Positions 38,403-47,962 of a stretch of 64,000 nt of DNA are shown piece by piece. Location of the stretch: positions 310,001-374,000 of the forward strand of contig JAVDKL010000004.1 in the NCBI GenBank assembly GCA_030849965.1, in the 5' to 3' direction. A program made the translations under genes and the position numbers. A model generated the notes under the pieces. It was not told the DNA's origin, did no database searches, and worked only from the letters and a program-made list of their open reading frames with translations. Origin of the DNA: Schauerella fraxinea. Lineage in GTDB: Bacteria > Pseudomonadota > Gammaproteobacteria > Burkholderiales > Burkholderiaceae_B. Position 1 is the first letter of the stretch. Each line of letters starts with the position of its first letter.

Positions 38403-39332
38403 ATGCCACGCGACAGCTACAACGACTTGCTCGCCTTCATCCAGGTGGCGCAACAAGGCGGCTTCACGCGGGCGGCTGCGCATATGGGTGTGTCTCCTTC
38501 CGCGCTCAGCCACGCGATCCGCACGCTTGAAGCACGCCTGGACGTTCGCCTGCTGACACGCACCACGCGCAGCGTTTCCACGACGGAGGCCGGCGACCGT
38601 CTGCTGGCCAGCGTCGCCCCGCACTTCGAGGACATTGATGCCGAACTGGCGGCCGTCAGCGAGTTGCGCAAGAAGCCCTCGGGCATTGTTCGCATCACGG
38701 CCTCCGAGTATCCGGCCACCTATCTCATCTGGCCCAAGCTCTCCAAGGTTCTGCCTGAGTACCCTGACATCACCGTCGAAGTCGCGGTGGACTACAACCG
38801 TACTGACATCGTTTCGGAACGCTTTGATGCGGGCGTCCGGCTGGGCGACGAGATCAATAAAGACATGATCGCCGTGCGCATCAGTGCCGACCAGCGCATC
38901 GCGGTCGTCGGTTCGCCGTCCTACTTTGCCAACCGGGCCAAGCCAAAAAAGCCCGAAGATCTGGCTGAGCACAACTGCATCAACCTACGGCTTCCTACGC
39001 ATGGAGGCTTGCTGCCCTGGGATTTTCAGAAAGGCAAGAAATCCCTAAAAGTCCGAGTGACGGGCCAATGGATCTACAACAGCGTCGGCCCGATCCTCAG
39101 AGCCGCAGTCGCCGGGCATGGACTGGCGTTCCTGCCGGAAGACATGGTGCTAGAGCATCTGGCAAAAGGCGAACTGACCCGTGCGCTGGAAGATTGGTGC
39201 CAACCGTACTCCGGCTACCACCTCTATTACCCGAGTCGTCGCCAAAGCTCCGGGGCGCTGGCGGTCGTGGTTGAAGCAATACGCTATCAAGCGCCGCAAG
39301 GTCGCGGCAAAAGATCCAGAGCCAAGCCTTAA
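38403..39332 (+). CDS. LysR-family transcriptional regulator
   Basis: The 309-residue product starts MPRDSYNDLLAFIQVAQQGG and has the LysR winged helix (AAAHMGVSPSALSHAIRTLEARL) followed by a periplasmic-binding-like sensor domain (SGIVRITASEYPATYLIWPKL; core VRITASEYPA). The intergenic space to the divergent AKR (38167-38402) should hold shared operators. An ATG at 38364 gives a longer form with a less typical N-terminus. Confidence 0.9.
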   Translation: MPRDSYNDLLAFIQVAQQGGFTRAAAHMGVSPSALSHAIRTLEARLDVRLLTRTTRSVSTTEAGDRLLASVAPHFEDIDAELAAVSELRKKPSGIVRITASEYPATYLIWPKLSKVLPEYPDITVEVAVDYNRTDIVSERFDAGVRLGDEINKDMIAVRISADQRIAVVGSPSYFANRAKPKKPEDLAEHNCINLRLPTHGGLLPWDFQKGKKSLKVRVTGQWIYNSVGPILRAAVAGHGLAFLPEDMVLEHLAKGELTRALEDWCQPYSGYHLYYPSRRQSSGALAVVVEAIRYQAPQGRGKRSRAKP

Positions 39333-39690
39333 CTTCTGACCGCACGCCAAGCGGGAAACCGGCGCTACACGGGGCTTGCCGTCCCACCCCGACCAGATTG
39401 ATGAATTTATTTCACAAGGCTTTGCCGATTTCTGCATCTTATCGCGCGCCTCTATCCCGATTAGATTCATAGGGCAAGTGCTCTGCACTCCTGTAGCGGC
39501 AGGCGGGTCGCCCCCAGCCGTTGAGTGGTGCGTTCATCTCGAAGCCCGTCTAACCACGATTTCAGCATAGGGCTTTGCTCGCCGCGCGCTCTTTGCGATG
39601 AGCCAGTCTATGGACGTGGGCATCAACGAGATCCCGCACCGCTCTACGACGCAAGAGCTGTGACAAGCCCGAAAGAAAGGAGTCCGCCCC
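39333..39690. other. Gene-free region between the LysR gene and the cupin gene
   Basis: These 358 bases show no supported gene. A ribosome-binding sequence (AAAGGAG) precedes the GTG at 39691. The stretch is AT-richer than its neighbours and should hold the promoter of the cupin-CMD-hydrolase operon. Confidence 0.45.
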
Positions 39691-40179
39691 GTGAAGAAGT
39701 CTCTCTTAGGAATCGCCATGTGTACCGCCACTTCGTTCGTCAGTGCCGCAGAACCGCAGGGTCAAGCCGGAGCGCCGAGCCAGCAGATCACACGTGCAGG
39801 CGAGCAAGCGCCGACATACGGCTCGGCCGATTACTTCACAGGGCGCGTGAGGGTCGATCCCCTGTTCGCGCCCAACGAGAGTATCAACGCATCGGGCGCC
39901 TATGTGACTTTCGAGCCGGGCGCGCGCTCCGCCTGGCACACCCATCCTGCGGGACAGCGCCTGGTCGTGACCTCGGGCGTGGGGCTGACGCAGGAATGGG
40001 GCAAGCCGGTGCAAGTGATCCGTCAAGGCGATGTGGTGTGGTGCCCGCCCGGTGTGAAGCATTGGCACGGCGCTACGCCAAGTTCGGCGATGACGCACTT
40101 GGCCGTGGGCAGTTCCGTGGATGGCAAGTCCGTGACCTGGATGGAGAAAGTGACCGATGAGCAATACAACGCCCGCTAA
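39691..40179 (+). CDS. Exported cupin, (R)-hydroxynitrile lyase-like
   Basis: The 162-residue product starts at GTG (39691) with a Sec signal peptide (MKKSLLGIAMCTATSFVSA). The cupin core has FTGRVRVDPLF, FEPGARSAWHTHPAGQ, GDVVWCPPGVKHWHGA and MTHLAVG. His, His and Gln of WHTHPAGQ and His of KHWHG match the metal ligands of the small cupin (R)-mandelonitrile lyases of soil bacteria, which it resembles throughout. The family call is firm; lyase activity here is uncertain, and the signal peptide is unusual. It overlaps the next gene by 23 bp. Confidence 0.85.
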   Translation: MKKSLLGIAMCTATSFVSAAEPQGQAGAPSQQITRAGEQAPTYGSADYFTGRVRVDPLFAPNESINASGAYVTFEPGARSAWHTHPAGQRLVVTSGVGLTQEWGKPVQVIRQGDVVWCPPGVKHWHGATPSSAMTHLAVGSSVDGKSVTWMEKVTDEQYNAR

Positions 40180-40939
40180 GCGTGGCAGCGCCTTGGCAGC
40201 GGCTGCCGTTGCCCTAAGTCTCGGCCTTGCAGCCGTATCCGCCAACGCTCAGAACACGAAGGAGCCGCAAGCCGTGACCAGCTCGCAAATCCGCTCCGAC
40301 TCCCTTTCCGCCAAGCAGCAGTCGATTCCTCTGATTGCCGCTGCTATGGTCGCGAGCGACATGCCCAAGCTCAACGCTGCCCTGAACGAAGGGCTGGATG
40401 CTGGGTTGACGATCAGCGAGGCCAGAGAAGTCCTCGTGCAGCTCTACGCCTACGCTGGCTTTCCCAAGAGCCTCAACGCGCTGGGGGAGTTAGTGAAGGT
40501 CTTGGAAGCGCGCCAGCAGCGCGGCGTTCAGGATGCGCCGGGGCGCGAACCTAGCCGCGCCATTCCAAGTGGCGACGAACTGCGCGCAGTCGGCGAGGCC
40601 AATCAGACCAAGATTTCCGGCGGGCCAGTCAAGAATGCGGTGACGGACTTCGCGCCGGTCATCAACCAGTACCTCCAGGCGCACCTGTTCGGCGCCATCT
40701 TCGAGCGTGACAACCTCGACTGGCAAAGCCGCGAATTAGCCACTGTTGGGGCGCTGGCCGCAATGCCCGGCGTAGAGGCGCAGTTGCGCTCGCATATGCG
40801 CGCCAGTTTGCGCGTGGGCCTGACGGCTACGCAATTGCGTCAGTTGACTCAGGTACTGGCCGAGCGCGGCGACGCGCAGGCGGCGAAGCGGGCGAGCGAG
40901 GCACTGACACAGGCACTCGCCGCTGCATCGGGAGGATGA
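40157..40939 (+). CDS. Exported carboxymuconolactone-decarboxylase-family protein
   Basis: The 260-residue product has a signal peptide (to VSANA-QN) and two CMD/AhpD-like helical domains: SLSAKQQSIPLIAAAMVASD ... ISEAREVLVQLYAYAGFPKSLNA (core REVLVQLYAYAGFP) and LDWQSRELATVGALAAMPG ... LRSHMRASLRVGLT. Neither domain shows the CxxC of peroxidase AhpD, so a redox role by cysteines is unlikely. Cupin plus CMD in adjacent overlapping genes is a common pairing. Substrate unknown. Confidence 0.85.
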   Translation: MSNTTPAKRGSALAAAAVALSLGLAAVSANAQNTKEPQAVTSSQIRSDSLSAKQQSIPLIAAAMVASDMPKLNAALNEGLDAGLTISEAREVLVQLYAYAGFPKSLNALGELVKVLEARQQRGVQDAPGREPSRAIPSGDELRAVGEANQTKISGGPVKNAVTDFAPVINQYLQAHLFGAIFERDNLDWQSRELATVGALAAMPGVEAQLRSHMRASLRVGLTATQLRQLTQVLAERGDAQAAKRASEALTQALAAASGG

Positions 40940-42021
40940 ACATGAACATTGCCAAGGCGCTACTCACCATCATGACGCTGACCTCGCTTGCAGCCTGCAC
41001 AACCCTTCCCGGCGGCTCCAGCAGTTCCACCGACCCCCTGGTGATTCAGACGCAGGGCAGTTTTGCTGTCGGCGGGAAAGTGGTGAGCACTCCCGGCACT
41101 TACAACAACAACAATCCAACCGCAGCCGGCCAGACCATCCACGGCGATCACCTCTACGCCTTCTATCAAGTACCTCAGAACCCCAAGCCGTTGCCCATCG
41201 TCATGCTGCATGGCGCGTTCCAATCCGCGCGCAGTTGGGAAACCACGTCGGATGGCCGCGAAGGCTTCCAGACGATCTTCCTGCGCCGGGGCTTCCCGGT
41301 CTATCTCGTCGATCAACCGCGTCGTGGTCGTGCTGGCAATAGCACCGTGGCGGCGACGATCGAACCTACGCCGTTCGATCAGCTCTTTTTCGATCAATTC
41401 CGCATCGGAAAGTGGCCGAACTACTTTGACAACGTGCAGTTCGACCGCAAGCCCGAAACGTTGGATCAGTTTCTTCGTTCAGTCACCCCGAACACCGGCC
41501 CCTACGATGCCGGCGTAATCGCTGACGCGATGGCTGCCCTGTTCGACAAGACGGGGCCGGGCATCCTCTTTTCGCACTCGCAGGCTGGCGGGCCGGGCTG
41601 GCTGACGGCGATCAAGAGCGAGAACGTCAAGGGAATCGTTGCTCTCGAACCAGGCAGCGGATTCATCTTCCCCGAGGGAGAGATGCCAGTGGCGATGCCC
41701 AGCGCAGCGGGGACGTTGACGCCGGAGTCGGTGCCGCTGGCGGACTTCAAGAAGCTCACTCGCATCCCCATCGTCATCTATTACGGCGACAACTTTCCTG
41801 TCGAACCCACCGCAGAACGTGGACAGGACAACTGGCGCGTGCGCCTGGCTATGGCCCGGCTTTGGGTCGCCGCCATCAACAAGCATGGCGGTGACGCGCA
41901 ACTGGTGCATCTGCCGGAAATCGGCATCCGAGGCAACACGCACTTTCTGATGTCCGACCTCAACAACGTCCAGATCGCCGATCTTGTGTCGAAGTTTTTG
42001 GCTGAGAAAAGGCTGGACTGA
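40936..42021 (+). CDS. Alpha/beta-hydrolase lipoprotein
   Basis: The 361-residue product has a lipoprotein signal with lipobox LAAC (Cys about residue 21), so it is anchored in the envelope. The hydrolase core has the oxyanion IVMLHGAFQSARSW, the nucleophile elbow FSHSQAGG, a late Asp (YYGDNFP) and His in RGNTHFLM. It begins at an ATGA overlap with the CMD gene. ATG 40942 is another possible start. The substrate is unknown. Confidence 0.87.
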   Translation: MNMNIAKALLTIMTLTSLAACTTLPGGSSSSTDPLVIQTQGSFAVGGKVVSTPGTYNNNNPTAAGQTIHGDHLYAFYQVPQNPKPLPIVMLHGAFQSARSWETTSDGREGFQTIFLRRGFPVYLVDQPRRGRAGNSTVAATIEPTPFDQLFFDQFRIGKWPNYFDNVQFDRKPETLDQFLRSVTPNTGPYDAGVIADAMAALFDKTGPGILFSHSQAGGPGWLTAIKSENVKGIVALEPGSGFIFPEGEMPVAMPSAAGTLTPESVPLADFKKLTRIPIVIYYGDNFPVEPTAERGQDNWRVRLAMARLWVAAINKHGGDAQLVHLPEIGIRGNTHFLMSDLNNVQIADLVSKFLAEKRLD

Positions 42022-42047
42022 CTAACCCATACCTGAAAGACCCTGAT

Positions 42048-43217
42048 ATGAAGACACCTCCTGCCGATCAGACCCGTCGCCGCCTCCTGGCCGCTGCCGC
42101 CACTTTGGGCGTCGCCCCGTGGCTGCTGTCCGCCTGCGCACAGACGACCGGCGCTTCAAGCGTCGTGGCTGACAAGCCCGCATCTGCTACCCGCCGACGC
42201 CTGGGGCCTTTCGATGTGTACCCCATCGGCCTTGGAGTGCAGTGGCACCCCAGCGGCCCGCAAGGTGTCGTTGACCTGTACTCCAGCAGCACCAGCCGGC
42301 AAGGTGGCGTCGCGCTCATTCGCCGCGCAGTGGACTTAGGCGTCACGCTGTTCGACACCGCCGAGGTCTATGGCCCCTTCATGTCCGAGGAACTCCTTGG
42401 CGAAGCGTTGCAAGGCAGCCTGCGTGATCGTGTCGTCGTCTCAACCAAGTTCGGGTTCGACGTTGACCCGGTGACGGGTCAGCGTCGCGGTGGTGTGAAC
42501 AGCCGCCCCGAACACATCCGTCAAGCCGTCGAAGCCCAACTACGGCGTCTGCGCACCGACCGCATCGACCTGCTGTACCAGCACCGCGTCGATCCGAACG
42601 TGCCAATCGAGGATGTGGCCGGCACGATCAAGGATCTGGTCAGGCAAGGCAAGGTGCTGCACTACGGCTTGTCCGAGCCGGGGCTACAGACCGTCCGCCG
42701 CGCGCACCGGGAACATCCCGTGGCCGTGATCCAGAATGAATACTCGATGCTGTACCGCGGCCCCGAAGCTCAGGTTCTTCCGCTGTGCGAGGAACTTGGC
42801 ATCGGCTTTGTGCCGTGGAGTCCGTTGGGCATGGGCTTCCTGGCCGGCACCGTCAACGCCGCAAGCCGCTTCGAGAAGCAGGACTTCCGTGCAAGCGTCC
42901 CGCGTTTCGCGCCTGATGTACTGCCGGCCAATATGGCGCTCGCCGATCTGGTCAAAACATGGGCGAGCCGCAAGAACGTCACACCGGCCCAGCTTTCACT
43001 CGCCTGGCTGACCGCACAGAAGCCGTGGATCGTGCCCATTCCGGGCACCACGAACCCGGCCCATCTGGAGGAGAACGTGGCCGCTGCCTCGATTTCCTTC
43101 AGCGTCGCCGAGTTGAAGGAACTGAACGCGGCCGTGGCAGCCATTCCGATCCAGGGCGAGCGTCTTTCGCCGGCAGTTCTGTCGGCAACGGGTGTCGAAG
43201 CACCTCCGAAACGATGA
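42048..43217 (+). CDS. Exported aldo/keto reductase with Tat-type signal
   Basis: The 389-residue product begins with a Tat motif and a lipoprotein-like box (QTRRRLLAAAATLGVAPWLLSAC; motif RRRLL, LSAC). The AKR barrel has Asp/Tyr in LFDTAEVYGPFMSEE, Lys in VSTKFGFD and His in [12 protein letters not shown]. AKRs need NADPH and are normally cytoplasmic, so an exported one is odd; Tat export would carry the bound cofactor. It is a close paralogue of the 37183 gene plus an added N-terminus. Confidence 0.88.
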   Translation: MKTPPADQTRRRLLAAAATLGVAPWLLSACAQTTGASSVVADKPASATRRRLGPFDVYPIGLGVQWHPSGPQGVVDLYSSSTSRQGGVALIRRAVDLGVTLFDTAEVYGPFMSEELLGEALQGSLRDRVVVSTKFGFDVDPVTGQRRGGVNSRPEHIRQAVEAQLRRLRTDRIDLLYQHRVDPNVPIEDVAGTIKDLVRQGKVLHYGLSEPGLQTVRRAHREHPVAVIQNEYSMLYRGPEAQVLPLCEELGIGFVPWSPLGMGFLAGTVNAASRFEKQDFRASVPRFAPDVLPANMALADLVKTWASRKNVTPAQLSLAWLTAQKPWIVPIPGTTNPAHLEENVAAASISFSVAELKELNAAVAAIPIQGERLSPAVLSATGVEAPPKR

Positions 43218-43263
43218 CGCGCCCCCACATCCATCGTTCGCAACGAAATAGAAGGAAGCCCAT

Positions 43264-44364
43264 ATGAGTAGTGAAGTCTTCAACAGAACCCGGCGCGAGT
43301 TCCTGGGAGCCTCCGCGCTTGTTCTTTCAGGTGCAGTGTTAGGAGTTGCCGCTATGACCACATCCACCGCTGCTGTCGCAGCCGACTACAAGAAGAATCC
43401 GTTTACGCTGGTTTACGAAGGCGCGATCACGAGGAACGAGCCGGGCAAGGTCAACATCCACCCGGTCAACTATGATCTCAACGGCCTGAAGATTGCCGCA
43501 AACGTCTATACCCCGGCCAACTACGATCCGAAGAAGAAATATGCCGCGATCGTTGTTGCTCACCCCAATGGTGGGGTAAAGGAACAGACCTCTGGACTGC
43601 ATGCCGAGCGCCTGGCCGAACTGGGCTACATCACCATTGCGATGGATGCCGCGTATCAGGGCAGCAGCGGTGGCGAGCCACGCAGTACGGACAAGCCGCA
43701 GTTCCGCATCGAGGACATCCACGGCGCGGCGGACTTCATCACCCACTATCCGGGTGTCGATGCCGCACGCCTGGGGCTGCTCGGCATTTGCGGCGGTGGC
43801 GGATACTCGTTGTCCGCGGCGAAATCCGACAAGCGTTTCAAGGCGGTGGCGACGCTGAGTATGTTCAACTCCGGGCGCGTTCGACGCAACGGTTTCGAGG
43901 ATTCGCAGTTGAACACGATCCAGCAGCGCCTGAAGCAAGCCTCGGACGCGCGCGCGCAGGAAAAGGCCGGCGGACAGATCCCCTATTCCGGCGACGCCGA
44001 CATGACCGACGAGCAGATCGCCGCGCTGCCGTTCGAGATGTACCGGCAGGGCTATGAATACTACTGGCGCACTCACGCGCATCCCGGTTCGACCTTCAAG
44101 TACACCACGAGCAGCCTGCTCGACCTGATGCGCTGGGACGCTACCGACCAGATCGAACTGATCGATCAGCCTCTGTTGATGATTGCCGGCAGCAAGGCCG
44201 ACAGCCTTTACATGAGCGAGGAAGCCTTCGCCAAAGCTACCGGCGCCAAGGACAAGGAACTGTTCAAGATCGACGGCGCCACGCATATCGAAACCTACTG
44301 GGTTCCCCAGTACGTGGATGCCACGATGAAAAAACTGACGGCGTTCTACGCCAAGACTCTTTGA
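43264..44364 (+). CDS. Exported alpha/beta hydrolase (dienelactone-hydrolase-like, Cys nucleophile)
   Basis: The 366-residue product has a Tat signal (NRTRREFLGASALVLSGAVLG). The hydrolase domain shows AAIVVAHPNGGVKEQTSG and the nucleophile elbow LGICGGGGYSLS, where the nucleophile is Cys as in dienelactone hydrolases, then Asp (AGSKADSLY) and His (IDGATHIETYW). It is the last gene of the plus-strand cargo operon. The substrate is unknown; an ester or lactone in the periplasm is likely. Confidence 0.87.
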   Translation: MSSEVFNRTRREFLGASALVLSGAVLGVAAMTTSTAAVAADYKKNPFTLVYEGAITRNEPGKVNIHPVNYDLNGLKIAANVYTPANYDPKKKYAAIVVAHPNGGVKEQTSGLHAERLAELGYITIAMDAAYQGSSGGEPRSTDKPQFRIEDIHGAADFITHYPGVDAARLGLLGICGGGGYSLSAAKSDKRFKAVATLSMFNSGRVRRNGFEDSQLNTIQQRLKQASDARAQEKAGGQIPYSGDADMTDEQIAALPFEMYRQGYEYYWRTHAHPGSTFKYTTSSLLDLMRWDATDQIELIDQPLLMIAGSKADSLYMSEEAFAKATGAKDKELFKIDGATHIETYWVPQYVDATMKKLTAFYAKTL

Positions 44365-44496
44365 CGCAAGAGCGTGCCATGAAACGAGGGCCAATAGCGG
44401 TGAGGTAGCAACGATTCAAGGCCGCGCGTGGGAGGCAGTCATGTTAATGACAAAGCCAACGCCTAAGCATAGCGGGTAGCAGGGAAGTGATGAACT

Positions 44497-45441
44497 ATGG
44501 AACTACGTCATTTGCGCTGTTTCCTCGCCGTGGCCGAAGAACTTCACTTCGCCCGCGCTGCCGAGCGACTGCACATTGAGCAGTCGCCACTGTCGCGGGC
44601 CATCAAGGAGTTGGAAGAAGAATTGGGTGTGGTGCTGTTTGCGCGCACCACACGCAGCACGCGGCTGACCCGTGCTGGCAAGCTATTCCTGGAACACGTG
44701 CGTCGGGTGTTCTCTGCCTTGGAACAGGCACGCGACAGCGTGAAAGCGGCGGCCCACGGCTTCCACGGACAATTGCGCGTGGCATTGTCGGACGGCATCA
44801 CATCGTCGCGCCTACCGGCTTTGCTTGCGCTATGCCGACAGGAAGAACCCGAGGTTGAAATACGGTTCTTCGAAGTGCCGCTGTCACAGCAGATCAAAGG
44901 TCTGCATGACGATCTGTACGACGTGGGGTTTGCGCAGTCCGATGAAGTGGGCGATGGCATCGCCACCATACCTGTCTGGAAAGACACCCTCATCGTGACG
45001 GTGCCAGCGCGGCATCCGCTGCTTGCACACAAGCGCATCCCTTTGGAGGAACTGCTGCGCTATCCGCTGGTTCTATGCGATCCACAAGTGTGCGAAGGCC
45101 ATGCCAAATTCGTCGATCGGGTGCTGCGCCGGGCCGAAATGGAGCCGCTGGTCGCAGAACGGGTCGCTACGTGTGATCTGATGATGGCGTTGGTATCGGC
45201 CGGCCTCGGGCTTGGGTTTACGGGTGCCGCGCGCATTGCCGCCAACCCTGACTCGGGCGTGGTGGCCCGACCGCTGGCGTTGCACGTGCCGCCGCTGACA
45301 ACCTACCTGCTGTACCCCGACGGCGAGCCGTCCGATGTGCTGGCGCGGTTCATTGAGCGCGTGCAGGCCATCGAGTTACCGGAACCCCCAAGGCCCAAGT
45401 CGGGCCATCCTTCCGATTTCCTGGAGGAACCTGCGCCATGA
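44497..45441 (+). CDS. LysR-family transcriptional regulator
   Basis: The 314-residue product begins MELRHLRCFLAVAEELHFARAAERLH and has the LysR HTH and sensor domain (LRVALSDGITSSRLPALLAL; core GITSSRLPALL). The first 60 residues resemble the CatR/BenM branch. It overlaps the EexN gene by ATGA, so it is transcribed with an element gene rather than with the cargo. It may regulate transfer or represent an older part of the ICE. Confidence 0.9.
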   Translation: MELRHLRCFLAVAEELHFARAAERLHIEQSPLSRAIKELEEELGVVLFARTTRSTRLTRAGKLFLEHVRRVFSALEQARDSVKAAAHGFHGQLRVALSDGITSSRLPALLALCRQEEPEVEIRFFEVPLSQQIKGLHDDLYDVGFAQSDEVGDGIATIPVWKDTLIVTVPARHPLLAHKRIPLEELLRYPLVLCDPQVCEGHAKFVDRVLRRAEMEPLVAERVATCDLMMALVSAGLGLGFTGAARIAANPDSGVVARPLALHVPPLTTYLLYPDGEPSDVLARFIERVQAIELPEPPRPKSGHPSDFLEEPAP

Positions 45442-45716
45442 AGAAGATCACCCCGTTCTTGCTGGTGGCCGCGTTGACTGCCTGCGGCCAGTCCGAAACG
45501 CCTCAGAAGGTCAACCCTTCGGGAGAGAATATCCCAACGGTGGAGGAACTGGCGGCCAACCCCGAACGGCTCAAAGAACTGCGCCAGCAATGCAAGACCG
45601 ACCGTCCCAAGCTCGGCGACGTGCTGTGCAACAGGGTGGCAGAAGCCACGCGCAAGCGGTTCTATGGCGACGGCGAAACACCTTACACGCCGCCGAAAGA
45701 ATCGCCGAAGTTCTGA
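45438..45716 (+). CDS. EexN-family lipoprotein (entry exclusion)
   Basis: The 92-residue product has a lipoprotein signal (MKKITPFLLVAALTACGQ; Cys at 16). A short domain follows: VEELAANPERLKELRQQCKTDRP, then LCNRVAEATRKRFYGDG. The order LA-x-(N/D)P-x-RLK-x-LR-x-QC is shared with the second EexN at 53337. Such proteins sit on the envelope and reduce uptake of a like element. A terminator follows, so it is the last gene of its unit. Confidence 0.8.
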   Translation: MKKITPFLLVAALTACGQSETPQKVNPSGENIPTVEELAANPERLKELRQQCKTDRPKLGDVLCNRVAEATRKRFYGDGETPYTPPKESPKF

Positions 45717-45759
45717 CCGTTGGCGGCTCGCCGCCTCGCCTTCATCTTTCTGGACGACA

Positions 45760-45791
45760 CGCCGCAATGCGCCTTCGCTTGCGGCGTTTTT
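45760..45791 (+). terminator. Intrinsic terminator between eexN and traG
   Basis: CGCCGCAA (45760-45767) pairs with TTGCGGCG (45779-45786) around an 11-nt loop and is followed by TTTTTC. It separates the LysR-EexN unit from the traG-trb operon, whose promoter must lie in 45792-45950. Confidence 0.82.
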
Positions 45792-45952
45792 CTTTGGTTC
45801 GCCGCTGCACTCATTCTGTCTTTTTGCTCGACCTTTCTGCTTGAAACGGTCTTTGACCAGCACTGACCCGGCACCGATCCTGACGCTCGCGGCACGCCCT
45901 TGTGCCGCTTCTTCCATGAGGAAGCAGCGCAGGAGAAATCGGAGGCCAAGTC

Positions 45953-47962
45953 ATGCAAGGGACGAACGTGCTGTTCGGTCAGATCGCCGTCGTGTTCGGC
46001 ATCGTGATCGCCGGCGTGTGGGGAGCCACACAATGGACAGCAGCCGCCATTGGCTATCAAGTACGCCTTGGCTCGCCCTGGTTCGACTTTCTTGGCACGT
46101 CGTTCTACCACCCGTGGAAGCTGTTTGAGTGGTGGTTTTTCTTCGGTGCCTATGCGCCAGAGGTCTTCGACACCGGCGGTGCCATTGCTGGCACCAGCGG
46201 CATGGTCGCCGTGGTCGTTGCCATCGCCATGTCGGTCTGGCGCTCGCGCCAGGCACGCCTCGTCACCACCTACGGCTCTGCGCGCTGGGCGAACGCGCAG
46301 GACATTCGCAAGGCTGGCCTCACACAGCCTGCCGGCGTGTTCCTCGGCCAGCACGATCGCCAGTACCTGCGGCATGAAGGGCCGGAACACGTCCTGACTT
46401 TCGCACCCACGCGCTCGGGCAAGGGCGTGGGCCTGGTTGTGCCGACCTTGTTGAGCTGGCCCGCGTCCGCTGTCATCCACGACATCAAGGGCGAGAACTG
46501 GCAGATCACCGCAGGCTGGCGTAGCCGTTTCAGCCACTGCCTGCTGTTCAACCCGACCGATCCAAAGTCGGCAGCCTACAACCCGCTGCTGGAGGTACGG
46601 CGCGGCGCGCATGAAGTGCGCGACGTACAGAACATCGCGGACATTCTGGTCGATCCCGAAGGCGCGCTGGAGAAGCGCAACCATTGGGAGAAGACCAGTC
46701 ATGCGCTGTTGGTCGGCGCCATTCTGCACGTCCTCTACGCGGGCGAGGACAAGACGCTGCGCGGCGTTGCCAACTTCCTGTCCGATCCGGCCAGCCCCTT
46801 CGAGCTGACCTTGCACCGCATGATGACCACGCCCCACCTGGGCGATGGGCCGCATCCGGTGGTGGCCTCTGCTGCGCGCGAAGTTCTCAACAAGTCGGAC
46901 AACGAGCGTTCCGGCGTGCTGTCCACGGCTATGTCGTTCCTGGGCCTGTACCGCGACCCCACGGTGGCCGAAGTCACGTCGCGCTGCGACTGGCGCATCG
47001 CCGACCTGATCGCCGCCGAGCATCCGGTGTCGCTGTATCTGGTGGTGCCGCCTTCGGACATTTCGCGGACGAAGCCGCTTATTCGTCTGATCCTCAACCA
47101 GATTGGGCGGCGCCTAACAGAATCGCTCGATGGCTCCGACGGCATCGAGCGCCGCCACAAGCTGCTGCTGATGCTCGACGAGTTCCCGGCGCTGGGGCGC
47201 CTGGATTTCTTCGAAACGGCCTTGGCCTTCATGGCCGGCTACGGCATCCGCAGCTTCCTCATTGCGCAGTCGCTTAACCAGATCGACAAAGCCTACGGCC
47301 AGAACCATTCCATCCTCGACAACTGCCATGTGCGCGTGACGTTCGCCACCAACGACGAACGCACCGCCAAGCGCATCTCCGAGACGCTGGGCACGGCCAC
47401 CGAGCTGCGCGCGTAGCGCAACTACGCGGGCCACCGGCTCGCGCCGTGGCTGGGCCACCTGATGGTGTCGCGCCAGGAAACCGCGCGCCCGCTGCTGACG
47501 CCGGGCGAAGTCATGCAGCTTCCGCCTGACGAGGCCGTGGTGATGGTGTCCAGCGTGGCGCCGATCAAGGCGAAGAAGCTGCGCTACTACGCGGACGCCA
47601 ATTTCAAGCGTCGCGTGCTGCCACCGCCCACGCTAGCGGACGGGCAGTACGCCGACGCGCCGCCGTCGCGACCCGACGACTGGAGTGGGCTGGCGATTCC
47701 GTCCGTGCCCGCTACGCCTGCCACGGCATCCACCGATGGCCTGGAGAACTTGGGTTCGGCCGACGACGGCGGCCCGCGCCGTCAGCCCGAACTCTCCGAA
47801 ACCGTCGCCTACGACCCCGAGCTGTCCGCGCCCGCGGCCGACCTTGGGCTGCTCGATGACGACGACGACTTGCCGCTTCCCCTTCCTCGCCAGCTCGATC
47901 CAGCCATGCAGCGCACGGCCCGGCTGGCTTCCCTCGACCCTAACGACGGAATCGAGCTATGA
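45953..47962 (+). pseudogene. traG: Type IV coupling protein TraG, interrupted by in-frame TAG
   Basis: The frame encodes a VirD4/TraG ATPase of 669 codons, but a TAG at 47414-47416 stops it after 487 residues; the same frame continues with normal TraG sequence to 47962. Present before the stop are N-terminal membrane segments (residues about 5-90), Walker A TRSGKGVG near 152 and Walker B LLLMLDEFPALG near 405. Lost is the last 181 residues starting RNYAGHRLAPWLGHLMVSRQE and including LLTPGEVMQLPPDEAVV. Without read-through or suppression the truncated protein should be inactive, and transfer blocked. A restart at ATG 47462 could give a separate C-terminal piece. Confidence 0.88.
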
